DNA of 24,000 nt. It comes from Mesostigma viride (Eukaryota > Streptophyta > Mesostigmatophyceae > Mesostigmatales > Mesostigmataceae). Position numbers and translations under genes: made by a program. This document shows, piece after piece, positions 1 through 7,994 of the stretch. The stretch covers positions 283,501 through 307,500 of the forward strand of contig RPFO01001075.1 in the NCBI GenBank assembly GCA_009746045.1, given 5' to 3'. How positions within the stretch are numbered: the stretch's first letter is position 1; every line of letters begins with the position of its first letter. The notes below the pieces were generated by a model that did no database searches, had not been told where the DNA came from, and saw nothing but the letters and a program-made list of their open reading frames with translations.

Positions 1-96
1 AGGCATCATCCATGGGGACCATTATGGGCGCACATGCGCGTAGGCCACATGCTAGGCTAAGCCTGACTATTAATCTACACTACTGGTATATATTCC
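1..96 (-). other. Region downstream of LINE ORF1 (inter-ORF)
   Basis: On the minus strand this follows the stop codon of the ORF1 remnant and runs off the window. In a two-ORF LINE the ORF2 gene would lie further left, outside the window. Nothing else is recognised here. Confidence 0.5.
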
Positions 97-1277
97 CTAG
101 TCTGAGGTGGCAGGGGGAGCCTGCCAGGGCTTGTGGTCAACGTGGATGACCGCCCCCCTCCAGTATACCGGCTTCCCCCCTGCGCTCTGCCGGAGCTGAA
201 GGTAGGTCGGCCATAGCTCGCGTCGCCGCTGTTGCTGGGCCAGGGTCAAGTCGTCGTCCAGCGTGAAGCGAGTCCTCGAGAGCTTCTTGCGGCATTTAAG
301 GAACGCCAGCTTGTCCGCCATGTACTTAAAGGTGAGGAGCACGGGTGCCGGGCCAGCCTTCCCCCGCGCGCGGGGGAGGCGGACAGCCGACATGTCCAGC
401 TCACCAGTGAGTAGCATGGGGGCGAAAATGTCGCGCTAAAATGCCTCAAGAAGGCTCGTGGAGGTCTCACCTGCCGGCTGGTCGAAGTGCTTGACGATGA
501 CATTGTGGCTGCGCCGGGCGATGTCCGCTTCCTCGCGAAGGTCGAGGGCTTGTTGCTTGAGTTGTGCCGTGATGGTGGAGGTGGTGGAGGTGGTGTGCTG
601 GTTAAGCAAGTCCGCCCAGGTGGAGGGAGCATCGCCGGCCGGGCCAGCAGGCGCCGGCTGGGCGGCGATGTCCTTCACCGCCTGGGCGGTGAGGCCGGCG
701 GTGTCATGCAAGCTCTCAAGGGCGGTGGCGGTGGCTTGAAGGCGTAGGTCGAGGTCGAGGAGCTGGGCTTGGATGTCGGCAGTGGAGGCGGAAATGGCAG
801 CGGAGGTAGAGGCGGCGGCGGTGGAAATGTGAGGAAGTTCAGCAGTCAGCGTGCCACGGCGATTGCTGCTACGTCGGCAGCAAGGGGGGTCACGTGCTGC
901 TGAAAGGCTTCCGTGAGGATGGAACGGAATGCGGGGGCGGAGATGGATGGAGCCCAGATCTCGCCATCAGAGCGCTGGAGAAGAGAGTTGAGGACGGCGT
1001 GCTGGAGTTGGGGGCGGGGACACCCGAACATCTGGCTGATGTTGTGCCAGCGACGGCCGTCGGTGACGAGGAGGCGTCCAGTGGCGTGGAGATGGAGGCA
1101 CAGGTCGTAAAGCGAGGCGTAGTCCCCGAAGAAGATGTGGTGCATAGCATCACTCGGAGAAATGGTGGTCCAGTCGTAATCATCGACCTGGAAAGGTTGG
1201 AGCCGACAGCGCGGTTCCGAGAAGTGTGGCCCTCCAACCGTTTTGTCGGCGGGGCGGGCGCGTTTAGGGTCAGGCGA

Positions 1278-1284
1278 TGCCGAT
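1278..1284. repeat. TSD, left copy (TGCCGAT)
   Basis: Exact match to 1793-1799 across the inserted LINE fragment. Joining across one copy restores the ORF1 frame. Confidence 0.8.
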
Positions 1285-1792
1285 TAATTTAATTAATTAG
1301 ACTCGTGCTCCCGTTGGGGAGTCACGGAGCATTAACCCCGATGGATGGATGGATGGATGGGTGCAAACAGTCCTACCGGTCTAGTCTATCTACATCGGCT
1401 ACATACTACATCTATCTAACAACATTCTAACTACAACATCTATCTAGGCAGCCGCACGCTGCTCTAGGGGGCTATCTGGCGTGCCTCCCACGAGATTGCA
1501 CACGCGGGCGCTTCCCCACTGGGGGGGGCTCGTTGTCCTCTATGACCGGGGCCCACTTGGCCTTGTCCATCATCTTCTTCCAAATCACGGAGAGGCCTAG
1601 GCCCCCCATGTCCTCTACTAGCTGTTCTTTGAAGGTGCGGGCCTTGCGGCGTCTAACATCACTGCGCCCAGCCCACGTCAGGAGGCCGGTGCCGGCCAGG
1701 CTGGGCTGGTCGCAGTCCTGCGGGGGGGCCACGGGAGGTGTCTACCTGGTTGGTGCGAGCTAGGTGCCCTACTAGCTGCAGGCGGCGTTAAT
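1285..1792 (-). mobile_element. 5'-truncated family-1 LINE 3' end, inserted in the ORF1 above
   Basis: On the minus strand this contains the last ~105 codons of ORF2 (stop at 1472-1474, ending VQSRGRHAR), a ~150-bp 3' UTR, a (CATC)n tract, the 3' stem-loop (1302-1329) and a TTAA-type tail (1285-1300). The 7-bp direct repeat TGCCGAT flanks it at 1278-1284 and 1793-1799 and fits a target-site duplication. The ORF2 piece carries two extra bases before LLTWAG, as the 13200-13585 copy does, breaking the frame. Confidence 0.88.
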
Positions 1793-1799
1793 TGCCGAT
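1793..1799. repeat. TSD, right copy (TGCCGAT)
   Basis: Partner of 1278-1284. Confidence 0.8.
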
Positions 1800-1927
1800 G
1801 GCGAGGCATTGAGGCCGGGAGGTTGCTGGGCGACCACCAGTGCATGCACGACTAGTGTCACCGCTGCCTGCCGGATCGTCTGGCGAAGCGGCAGCCTCAG
1901 CTGCCGCACAGTGTCAAAGGCGAGCAT

Positions 1928-2130
1928 CCGCCAAACTGCGTTGCGTCGACGGGCGTTTGCTCGTCATATATTGCGTTGTAGATTCGGAAAATTATATCAG
2001 CATGTGCGTCTTAGACTGAAGACAAAGCGATAGTGATATTCACGGCTCAATTCGGTGCTCAAACGTGAAAGTTATGAGCTCCGACAGCCATGGCTACCTC
2101 GTGGCTCGTGGCTCGTGGCCCGTATGTAGT
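1928..2130 (-). promoter_or_regulatory. 5' UTR of the minus-strand LINE, with conserved blocks
   Basis: Two blocks here are shared with the 5' UTR of the family-1 element at 7777-7994. One is GCTCATAACTTTCACGT (minus strand of 2063-2079, versus 7824-7840). The other ends in TGATATAATTTTC (minus strand of 1987-2010, versus 7890-7913). Spacing between blocks is about 50 bases in both elements. Non-LTR elements usually carry an internal promoter in the 5' UTR, so these blocks are candidates for it. A GCCACGA triplication lies near the presumed 5' end. The exact 5' end is not determined. Confidence 0.5.
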
Positions 2131-2144
2131 ATAATCCAAAATAT

Positions 2145-2176
2145 GACTCCCCAACGGGTGCACGAGTCTAATTAAC
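2145..2176 (+). mobile_element. Fragment of a family-1 LINE 3' end
   Basis: It matches the terminal stem-loop and start of the tail of family 1 (GACTCCCCAACGGG, then CACGAGTCTAATTAAC). Only the last ~32 bases are present, next to the 5' end of the minus-strand LINE. One stem base differs (GGGTG for GGGAG). Confidence 0.7.
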
Positions 2177-2183
2177 TTAACAT

Positions 2184-2372
2184 GTCCGTCCGTCCCTCCG
2201 TCCGTCCCTCCGTCCCTCCGTCACTCCCTCCCTCCCTCCCTCCCTCCCTCCCTCCCTCCCTCCCTCCCTCCCTCCCTCCCTCCCTCCCTCCCTCCCTCCC
2301 TCCCTCCCTCCCTCCCTCCCTCCCTCCCTCTCCCTCCCTCCCTCCCTCCCTCCCTCCCTCCCTCCCTCCCTC
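2184..2372 (+). repeat. (CCCT)n / (CCGT)n microsatellite, ~190 bp
   Basis: Almost pure tetranucleotide repeat, starting as TCCG/TCCC variants and becoming uniform CCCT, with one phase slip near 2330. It sits exactly where other family-1 3' ends have a short (CATC)n tract just before CGGGGTTAATG, so it is probably an expanded and mutated version of that internal repeat. Long Gly-Arg-Glu-Gly or Pro-Ser frames across it are repeat artefacts. Confidence 0.9.
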
Positions 2373-2424
2373 GGGGTTAATGCTCCGTGACTCCCCAACG
2401 GGAGTGCTCACGAGTTTAATTAAC
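2373..2424 (+). mobile_element. Family-1 LINE 3' end with stem-loop and short tail
   Basis: CGGGGTTAATG followed by the terminal stem-loop (2383 to about 2413) and TTTAATTAAC. The 3' arm holds a small TGCT insertion relative to other copies. Together with 2184-2372 it is probably a strongly 5'-truncated copy. No clear TSD was found. Confidence 0.75.
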
Positions 2425-3900
2425 AGGGTACTTACTTACTTACATAATTAATGAATGGCGCTCCTGTATGTCACCATCTGTCTCCCTCCATGCAGGTCTT
2501 CCTACAGACAGCCACGCGGCTCCCGCAGTTTTCGCGTCTTTCTTATGAGACAACTACCCTAGTCCTTCCACGGCGTTGGAACACCATGCGTCCATGAATA
2601 GTTGTCTCACTCGTTACACATGTCAAAGCATGGCAACCAGGACGTCAGTTGCTGACATACAGATCATGGGAGACAGCATTAATATTCACCTGTCTAATAT
2701 TTCGCTTTTCAAACTTGCAGAGAAGCCTGATGAACACATTGCATGCGTCCTTGTTACTAGCAAGTCAATAGCACAACAGGCGCTCCGCTCCAAGCGAATG
2801 CCGAGACTGAAGGGGGCAAGCTGCACGGCTTGCCAGCTCTATCAGCTTGCCCTGGCCATTATCAACAACGCTATGGTGCCACACAACCCATTGCAACATC
2901 AATCACGGCAAAGAGCGTAAAGCCCGTGCCCTTGCTCTTGCACACCTTCTGCGCACATACAATTGTTGAACACGGTTAAGTTATGGCCCATGCTCGTGTG
3001 TTTCAAATGGGTTGGAAAACCAAGCAGCCATGCGATTGCTGACCAGCTACCCTGTCTTGGCTGGTTTTTCCTTCACCATCTGCAAATCGACAGCGATGAC
3101 GAGATAATGCACACAATGGAGAATGGCATCCGCAGTATATCAACAAGAACAACACTTCAATAAGTATAGCTTGCCAGAGACCCAACACAGTGGCCCCGTT
3201 CCAGCACGCGCTTCCTACCATCCACTTAGCCGTACATTAGTACAAAAAATCTTTCACACCCCCACACCGTCCCATGCCCAGTCCCTTAGGGTTCCCAGGC
3301 AACCTTCAGCAATCCAAAATTCGCCCCAGTTTACGTCATCAGAAAGCACAATCTCCTTGCTTGTGAAAGAAACAGCGGATAGGTAAGCGGGAAGTCATCA
3401 TAATCGCTCATCATCATGCCACTCACTTCTCGCAAGATGGTGACAGCAGCGACAAATGCCGCTGCTCCGACGGATCCCGCAAAAGTTCCGGTCAGCAAGC
3501 TGGTTTTCCTTATGATTACCATGGTAGCACGTAGCACGTAGCCTTCCTCAAAAGCAGCTACAAAAAGGAAGTCCCCGCTTCAGCTGGCCAGGCAGGAATG
3601 CCCAGGTACTTAGGCTAGACGAAGGGTCAGTGGGGCGGAAAAAGACACACCAATCGACTTTGCCGGGTCTTTTTCTCAGATAAAATAATGCTCACAGTGC
3701 CTCTGGGAACCACCGTTCCAGTTTTTTGCGACGGAGAAAGTATGGCGTCGCAACAAGCGTGCTTGCAATCAATGCGCGTGCCAGAGGTTGGCACGTTCTC
3801 TTGAGTTTACTGTTTGACACCGATATCCAGGGGCAGAATAAACTCCGACAGGCTTCATGGCGCGGCGACCATTAGCAATACGGAGTACGTTAGATAGTTT
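2425..3900. other. No recognisable gene
   Basis: Short frames occur (for example 2576-2920 on the plus strand, 114 codons) but none shows a known domain, biased composition or signals that set it apart from chance. No tRNA, rRNA or long repeat was recognised. A (ACTT)n run of three units is at about 2430-2442. Confidence 0.5.
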
Positions 3901-3938
3901 GTTAGTTAGTTACTTGAATCCCTCGTCAACTAACTAAC
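3901..3938. repeat. Inverted repeat GTTAGTTAGTT / AACTAACTAAC
   Basis: Perfect 11-bp arms at 3901-3911 and 3928-3938 with a 16-base loop, immediately before the (CAGT)n array. A related string (TTAGTTAGTTAC then CTTGAATCCC) occurs at about 7192-7226. Confidence 0.7.
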
Positions 3939-3940
3939 AT

Positions 3941-4069
3941 CAGTCAGTCAGTCAGTCAGTGAGTCAGTCAGTCAGTCAGTCAGTGAGTCAGTGAGTCAGT
4001 GAGTCAGTCATTCAGTCAGTCAGTTAGTCAGTCAGTCAGTCAGTCAGTCAGTCAGTCAGTCAGTCAGTT
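3941..4069 (+). repeat. (CAGT)n microsatellite, ~130 bp
   Basis: About 32 tetranucleotide units, some changed to GAGT, TAGT or ATTC. No coding meaning. Confidence 0.95.
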
Positions 4070-4082
4070 GTATGACTTGTCA

Positions 4083-4107
4083 GGCGGAGCCAATTTTCGG
4101 AAGAACC
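4083..4107 (+). repeat. 25-bp exact inverted match to 6981-7005 (left)
   Basis: All 25 bases from GGCGGAGCC to AGAACC are the exact reverse complement of 6981-7005. The match does not extend on either side. It could be one end of a decayed element or two opposite copies of a short repeat. Confidence 0.75.
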
Positions 4108-4680
4108 GTTAGGTTCGCCAGAATTGGCGAAGCTTATAAGGCCGTACACGACGTGAGAAAACATAGGAATAGCCGAATAGGGCCGTTCCGAGCTTGGGGC
4201 CGTTCCGAGCTTGGCACTGGATTCGTTGTCCACATCGTCGCGTCGCTGCCGCAACACGATGTTTTCTGGCATCCGCGGGCTCTTGGTTCCCGCCGCACAT
4301 TTGAAAGTGCTCATGTCCTCCGGCTTTCAGTTTGCCGCCTTCAGTTTGCACCGTGTGCAGTTCTTGGACGTTTCAGTGGAATCATGGCATGGCTAACGTG
4401 ATGACTGACTAGCTACCTTTTCAGTGGTTTTCCATTTGCGGGTATTTCCTCGTAAATGGTGGGAGAGCGATCGCAGCAATGGTGCTCACCACTATCTAGA
4501 CACTCCCGGCCAGTTAGGCTCGAAACACCGACACGCCCTGATCAAGCCTGCTGTTTCCGGCCCCACCGTCTAGTAGGTCATCTCAGTCGCTCTACACGTA
4601 AGCCAGCCATACTAAGTAATTTCAATGCACAAGGATACACATTTCCATCACCATTCATCTTCATCATCCTAAACGACTCC
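4108..4680. other. No recognisable gene
   Basis: Only short unsupported frames. No domain, tRNA or repeat was recognised. Confidence 0.45.
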
Positions 4681-4681
4681 A

Positions 4682-4762
4682 ACACGCGGACAAGATAACG
4701 GCAGGCTCGAGCTACCATGGTCCGGATTCTCCGGATTTCTGGCCTGCGCTGGTTGTCTCCTT
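4682..4762 (-). repeat. Dispersed ~80-bp repeat, copy 1
   Basis: Read on the minus strand it runs GGAGACAACCAGCGCAGG to GCCTGCCGTTATCTT. Over about 70 bases it matches 14687-14755 with only one or two differences. Shorter copies are at 17621-17643 (minus) and 18071-18117 (plus). Inside is the repeat-palindromic ATCCGGAGAATCCGG. Confidence 0.85.
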
Positions 4763-4803
4763 CAGTGATAGGAATAGGGGCATGATAGGGGATGAAAATC
4801 CGT

Positions 4804-4822
4804 CAATCCATCCATCCATCCA
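4804..4822 (+). repeat. Short (ATCC)n tract
   Basis: About four ATCC units directly before the TA of the inverted-repeat element that follows. Confidence 0.8.
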
Positions 4823-4824
4823 TA

Positions 4825-4900
4825 CAGTCATACCCGCGTTAAGTTACGATCGCCTCCAATTTCAGGGCGTCGTAACTTAACGCGGGCACGTAACTTAACG
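4825..4900. mobile_element. Miniature inverted-repeat element (copy 1), CAGTCATACCCGCG end
   Basis: It begins TA|CAGTCATACCCGCG and its arm at 4832-4850 pairs with 4869-4887 (GTTAAGTTACGA / TCGTAACTTAAC). The same terminal sequence in reverse ends the copy at 6812-6934, also next to TA. A CAGT start with TA flanks is typical of the Tc1/mariner-pogo group. The right end looks truncated. No transposase is present. Confidence 0.7.
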
Positions 4901-5360
4901 GTAGAATTAGGCTAGCAGCCCACCCCCTCCTCCTCTGACGGAATACTTCTATACGGCAATCGACAGCTCTCGTCAACTGAAGCCCCAATCCAGCGGCTGC
5001 AGCATCAAAGTCGCCGAAAGTCCATTTTTCAGGCTAGATATTTTGGTCAATGAGGCCGGCGGTGAGGTATATACGCCGGGTGTAGCCACACAGTCGGTGC
5101 CGGCCTGCGTTTTTTACCAAAACTACCGTGTTTCAACCCCTAAACCGACAACTAGACTCGGTAGCGGATCCCTATTTCCAGCCGGCCTCACATTTGGTCA
5201 TTGCAGTCACGTGTGCAGACACGTGTGTAGTACTCCTACACACAGATCTCGAGTGATTTATCTAGTACCAAAATCCGAAAGGCTTGCATCACTCCCCGGA
5301 CAGGAGAACTTTTGCGGATGACTGTAGGTGTAAGTTGGCGATGCCATGGTAACCGGAGAC
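4901..5360. other. No recognisable gene
   Basis: Nothing coding is supported. A 10-bp inverted pair TGAGGCCGGC / GCCGGCCTCA lies near 5050 and 5181, and there are two CACGTGTG strings near 5209-5227. Confidence 0.4.
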
Positions 5361-5375
5361 GTCCGTCCTATAGTC

Positions 5376-5412
5376 AGCAAAATTGGTGCGAGAGGTCCCC
5401 AGTTCGATTCCG
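5376..5412 (+). repeat. tRNA-like sequence with Pol III B-box match
   Basis: AGTTCGATTCC matches the B-box consensus (GGTTCGANTCC) at 10 of 11 positions and is preceded by GCGAGAGGTCCCC. A related string, GCGAAAGGTCCC then AAGTTCGATTCCCGC, occurs on the minus strand near 23023-22998. The T-stem and acceptor stem do not pair properly, so this is not called a tRNA gene. A tRNA-derived SINE remnant is the better guess. Confidence 0.4.
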
Positions 5413-5457
5413 GTCGGATTCATTTGCAGATCGCGTTTTCCGCGTTTTCCGCGGCCC

Positions 5458-5495
5458 GGCACTGAACGCAAAGGTTTTCACCTTTGCGGAGTGCC
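5458..5495. other. Strong hairpin (14 bp, small internal loop)
   Basis: GGCACT / AGTGCC outer arms and CGCAAAGG / CCTTTGCG inner arms are both perfect. They are separated by GAA on one side and G on the other, around a six-base loop TTTTCA. It follows a tandem CGCGTTTTC doublet. Function unknown. Confidence 0.75.
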
Positions 5496-5677
5496 TGATC
5501 GGAAATTGCAGTCGGTGGCAAAACAATGGGAACAGTGGTGTCAGAGGGAAGCGTCCGTCCTTCAGTTCACTGTCCGTCAATGGCCTGCATGTCAACAATA
5601 ATAACGTTGCAGCTGCCGGAGTGACGGCGAGGCATGCGTCCTTGTCAGGGAACGGGACAACCCGTAGTGGTGGTTAA

Positions 5678-5684
5678 CAGCGCC
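5678..5684. repeat. TSD, left copy (CAGCGCC)
   Basis: Matches 6471-6477; TTAA precedes both copies. Confidence 0.75.
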
Positions 5685-5821
5685 CGCGCGTGCAAAGTTC
5701 CCGTGGGAGGCACGGCGCCAGATAGATCCCCTAGGGTAGAGTTGATGTTAATAGCTTTAGATAGATGTTGTAGGTAGATGTTGTAGATAGATTAGACCGG
5801 TAGGACTGTTTGCACCCATCC

Positions 5822-5831
5822 ATCCACTGAT
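5822..5831. repeat. TSD, left copy (ATCCACTGAT)
   Basis: Exact match to 6388-6397. Confidence 0.85.
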
Positions 5832-6387
5832 GAGGACCTGTACCAGGGCATGCCCTATATCACCAGCAGCAACGACGCCTGCAGCTAGTAGGGCACCTAG
5901 CTCGCACCAACCAGGTAGACACCTCACGTGGCCCCCCCGCAGGACTGCGACCAGCCCAGCCAGGCCGGCACCTCCTGACGTGGGCTGGGCCCAGTGATGT
6001 TAGACGCCGCAAGGCCCGCACCTTCAAAGAACAGTTAGTACTTAGAGGACATGGGGGGCCTAGGCCTCTCCGTGATTTGGAAGAAGATGATGGACAAGGC
6101 CAAGTGGGCCCAGGTCATAGAGGACAACGAGCCCCCCCCAGTGGGGAAGCGCCCGCGTGTGCAATCCCATGGGAGGCACGCCAGATAGCTCCCCTAGGGC
6201 AGCGTGCGGCTGCCTAGATAGATGTTGTAGTTAGAACGCTGTTAGATAGATGTAGTATGTAGCCAATGTAGATAGATTAGACCGGTAGGACTGTTTGCAC
6301 CCATCCATCCATCCATCGGGGTTAATGCTCCGTGACTCCCCAACGGGAGCACGAGTCTAATTAATTAATTAATTAATTAATTAATTA
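5832..6387 (+). mobile_element. Second family-1 LINE copy nested in the copy above
   Basis: It begins inside ORF2 (GAGGACCTGTACCAGG, coding EDLYQG), contains the GHLARTNQVD segment, the 3' UTR, the stem-loop (6328-6355) and a long (TTAA)n tail (6357-6387). The direct repeat ATCCACTGAT flanks it (5822-5831 and 6388-6397). Without the insert and one repeat copy the host 3' UTR is continuous. Here the junction before LLTWAG is in frame, unlike the 1472 and 13200 copies, but a 4-bp CTTA insertion near 6040 breaks the frame later. Confidence 0.88.
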
Positions 6388-6397
6388 ATCCACTGAT
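6388..6397. repeat. TSD, right copy (ATCCACTGAT)
   Basis: Partner of 5822-5831. The first two bases could also be tail. Confidence 0.85.
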
Positions 6398-6470
6398 CCA
6401 TCATCGGGGCGGTTAATGCTCCGTGACTCATCCCCAACGGGAGCACGAGTCTAATTAATTAATTAATTAA

Positions 6471-6477
6471 CAGCGCC
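6471..6477. repeat. TSD, right copy (CAGCGCC)
   Basis: Partner of 5678-5684. Confidence 0.75.
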
Positions 6478-6811
6478 TTCCATCATTTATCATGGACATT
6501 GTCCCCGGCCTCATTTTCCACACTTGTCTTTGCCTTTCTGTGGCTTGTCTTTGCGGCCCTTCTGTGCCGTTTCGGCATGACGGTACACTAGTGTGATGTG
6601 ACTGACTTGCCTCATTGCGGGCAACCTGCATGGTGCACCTGGCTAATACTGAAGGATTTTTATCAGTTGAGATCAGTTGTACTTTCCGCGGCTGCCGAAA
6701 CATCACATTGAAAACCATCACCGACAGTCGGTTGGCGGGTTCCTTCGTCCGGACTTGTCCATTGTCGCGGTCAAAAGTGGCCTTACGCCCAGGTTACGCC
6801 TTCAAATTGGG
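6478..6811. other. No recognisable gene
   Basis: No domain or repeat recognised in any frame. Confidence 0.45.
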
Positions 6812-6934
6812 CCATACCCGGGTTAAGTTACGGTGGCACCCAGGCTTAAGTTACGGTCGCCGCCCAAACTTCGGCGTCGTAACTTCACGCGGGTACGTAA
6901 CCTTAAGAATCGTAACTTAACGCGGGTATGACTG
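6812..6934. mobile_element. Miniature inverted-repeat element (copy 2)
   Basis: The left arm has CATACCCGGGTTAAGTTACGG and the right arm reads, in reverse complement, CAGTCATACCCGCGTTAAG, followed by TA at 6935-6936. Two further internal copies of the TTAAGTTACG motif are at about 6844-6855 and 6880-6907. The right end is the same as the left end of copy 1. The left terminus is eroded. It has no coding capacity, so it is non-autonomous. Confidence 0.75.
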
Positions 6935-6980
6935 TACATACATCCACCGAATTTGTCCCGAATTTGCAAGCAAAGGGTGA

Positions 6981-7005
6981 GGTTCTTCCGAAAATTGGCT
7001 CCGCC
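6981..7005 (-). repeat. 25-bp exact inverted match to 4083-4107 (right)
   Basis: Exact reverse complement of 4083-4107, 2.9 kb away. Confidence 0.75.
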
Positions 7006-7063
7006 GTAGAGTTTCAACGGGCAAGTTGCAAACACGCACGTTACTTGATATCCCACGCAACGC

Positions 7064-7132
7064 TTGTTGTTGTTGTTGTCTAGTTGTTGCCCACGCCGCA
7101 CAGGGGCAGCAGAGATTTGGGGGAAACGGCCC
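7064..7132 (-). repeat. (CAA)n-tailed short repeat, copy 1
   Basis: On the minus strand it reads GGCCGTTTCC, then AAATCTCTGCTGCCC, then GTGCGGCGTGGGCAACAAC and a (CAA)n run. The copies at 22714-22783 and 22821-22872 share this order. A (CAA)n 3' tail suggests a SINE or LINE 3' end. Confidence 0.75.
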
Positions 7133-7234
7133 CACGGCCCACGCAACGGAGTATGTACTGCTGCAAGAATACTGTCAGCCAGTCGGTCAGTTAGTTAGTT
7201 ACATAGTTAGTTGAAACTTGAATCCCACGCCTAG

Positions 7235-7579
7235 CTCCCAGGGGTTTGGACGTGGCTCATTAACATCTGGGCCGCATGGACGGCATCGCCACCCAATCTC
7301 CCAATTAGCGTGCGTACCATCATTTTCGGTATTGCTGGCACACCAGGGACCGAGCTTTCAGATTCCCAAGCAGAATGGATATGGCTACGCACCACTATGC
7401 TATACGCGATCTGGACCATACGCAACGAGACAGTCTTTAATGTCCGCGAGGAGTATACCCGCGGCCGGGCGGCGTAGTCCGGCGCTTTCAGTATATACCT
7501 ATGGAATGCGGCTATGCGCCGCTACTGGCTGTTGGCTCAGGAACAACACAGGGTCACTGTGGGACCCAGGGCCCAATAA
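7235..7579 (+). pseudogene. Decayed LINE ORF2 C-terminal region
   Basis: One frame stays open over 80 codons, has an in-frame TAG at 7475-7477, then another 33 codons to a TAA at 7577-7579. It encodes a Trp-rich segment (VWTWLINIWAAW, WIWLRTTMLYAIWTIRNETVF, then IYLWNAAMRRYW). The (A/L)IWxxRNxxVF pattern is known from the C-terminal (zf-RVT-like) part of plant, fungal and algal LINE polyproteins. It has no start codon and lacks RT motifs, so it is a fragment. It differs from the C-termini of families 1 and 2 here and probably represents a third LINE group. It lies just before the family-1 element. Confidence 0.6.
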
Positions 7580-7776
7580 CGACAAGCCCAGCCCGCTCCA
7601 GCTTTTTCATGATCTACTGGGCCGTAATCAGGTATTCACCATTATGCCTCACGGCGACATGACTCAGGTCCACTGGCTTCCCTGGTCTCATACCGCGCCC
7701 TACTAGCCTTTCGATCATGTTTCGAACATGTTTCGATCAGAGGGCAAAATATGCACTAGTATAGCTTGCATAGTTA

Positions 7777-7994
7777 TAGTAAGCATTCAGGATACGGTGT
7801 GGCGAGCTATGGATGCCGAGAATGCTCATAACTTTTACATCCGGGCATGAAATTTGGTCGGGTAAATTGCAGTAGATGCGTCTTTTAATGACGAACACGA
7901 TGATATAATTTTCAGCCGCCGGCCATCGCCCAAGATTTAGCGCAATATCATAAAACGCAGCACAGGCAGGGTTCGTAATTTTCCGGAACCAGCT
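7777..7994 (+). promoter_or_regulatory. 5' UTR of the family-1 LINE
   Basis: It carries the two blocks (7824-7840 and 7890-7913) that are also found in the 5' UTR of the unrelated-looking minus-strand LINE at 1928-2130, in the same order and spacing. Conservation between diverged elements suggests an internal promoter or RNA element. No experimental support can be drawn from sequence. Confidence 0.5.

Larger units (their letters stand above)
97..1927 (-). pseudogene. Non-LTR retrotransposon ORF1 protein, broken and interrupted
   Basis: This is an ORF1 (RNA-binding, particle-forming) protein of a LINE, read from an ATG at 1927 to a stop at 97. The N-terminal ~40 codons (1927-1800) are split from the rest by the LINE fragment 1285-1792. 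After removal of that insert and one TSD copy the same frame continues to about 850. A frameshift at about 850-890 follows, and an in-frame TAG sits at 436-438. In order one sees a low-complexity N-terminus, a globular segment (1200-850), an Ala/Thr-rich probable coiled coil (840-500), and a C-terminal region with LDDDLTLAQQQRRRELWPTY and GGKPVYWRG. LDDxLTxxQ and the K-P-x-W-R-G pattern are typical of plant and algal LINE ORF1 C-terminal domains. The ORF1 at 7995 has the same order (LDDLLSPAQ, then VLFINGQ). It is non-functional as read. Its ORF2 would be left of the window. Confidence 0.8.
5685..6470 (+). mobile_element. 5'-truncated family-1 LINE 3' end, split by a later insertion
   Basis: The host copy is 5685-5831 plus 6398-6470: the end of ORF2 and 3' UTR (AGATAGATGTTGTAG repeats, GTTTGCACCCATCC), then CATCATCGGGGCGG, the stem-loop and a (TTAA)n tail. 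It is flanked by the direct repeat CAGCGCC (5678-5684 and 6471-6477; extended by TTAA, which also matches tail bases). The stem is damaged by an AT insertion in the 5' arm (CTCATCCC). Confidence 0.85.

Noticed and set aside
436-438. In-frame TAG here and at 7475-7477 as a sign of stop-codon reassignment
   Set aside because: The root-cap-domain gene and the LINE ORF2 frames use TAG as their final stop, and the affected ORFs also carry other damage.
2172-2451. Long Gly-Arg-Glu-Gly and Pro-Ser frames over the (CCCT)n array
   Set aside because: Any frame over a pure tetranucleotide repeat stays open; no coding signal outside the repeat.
2576-2920. 114-codon plus-strand frame as a gene
   Set aside because: No domain recognised, no supporting signal; length is compatible with chance in this composition.
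5376-5412. A functional tRNA gene
   Set aside because: Only the B-box fits; T-stem and acceptor stem mismatches and no anticodon arm could be drawn.
6303-6470. Tandem duplication of LINE 3' ends by template jumping
   Set aside because: The 10-bp repeat ATCCACTGAT and continuity of the outer 3' UTR show an ordinary nested insertion.
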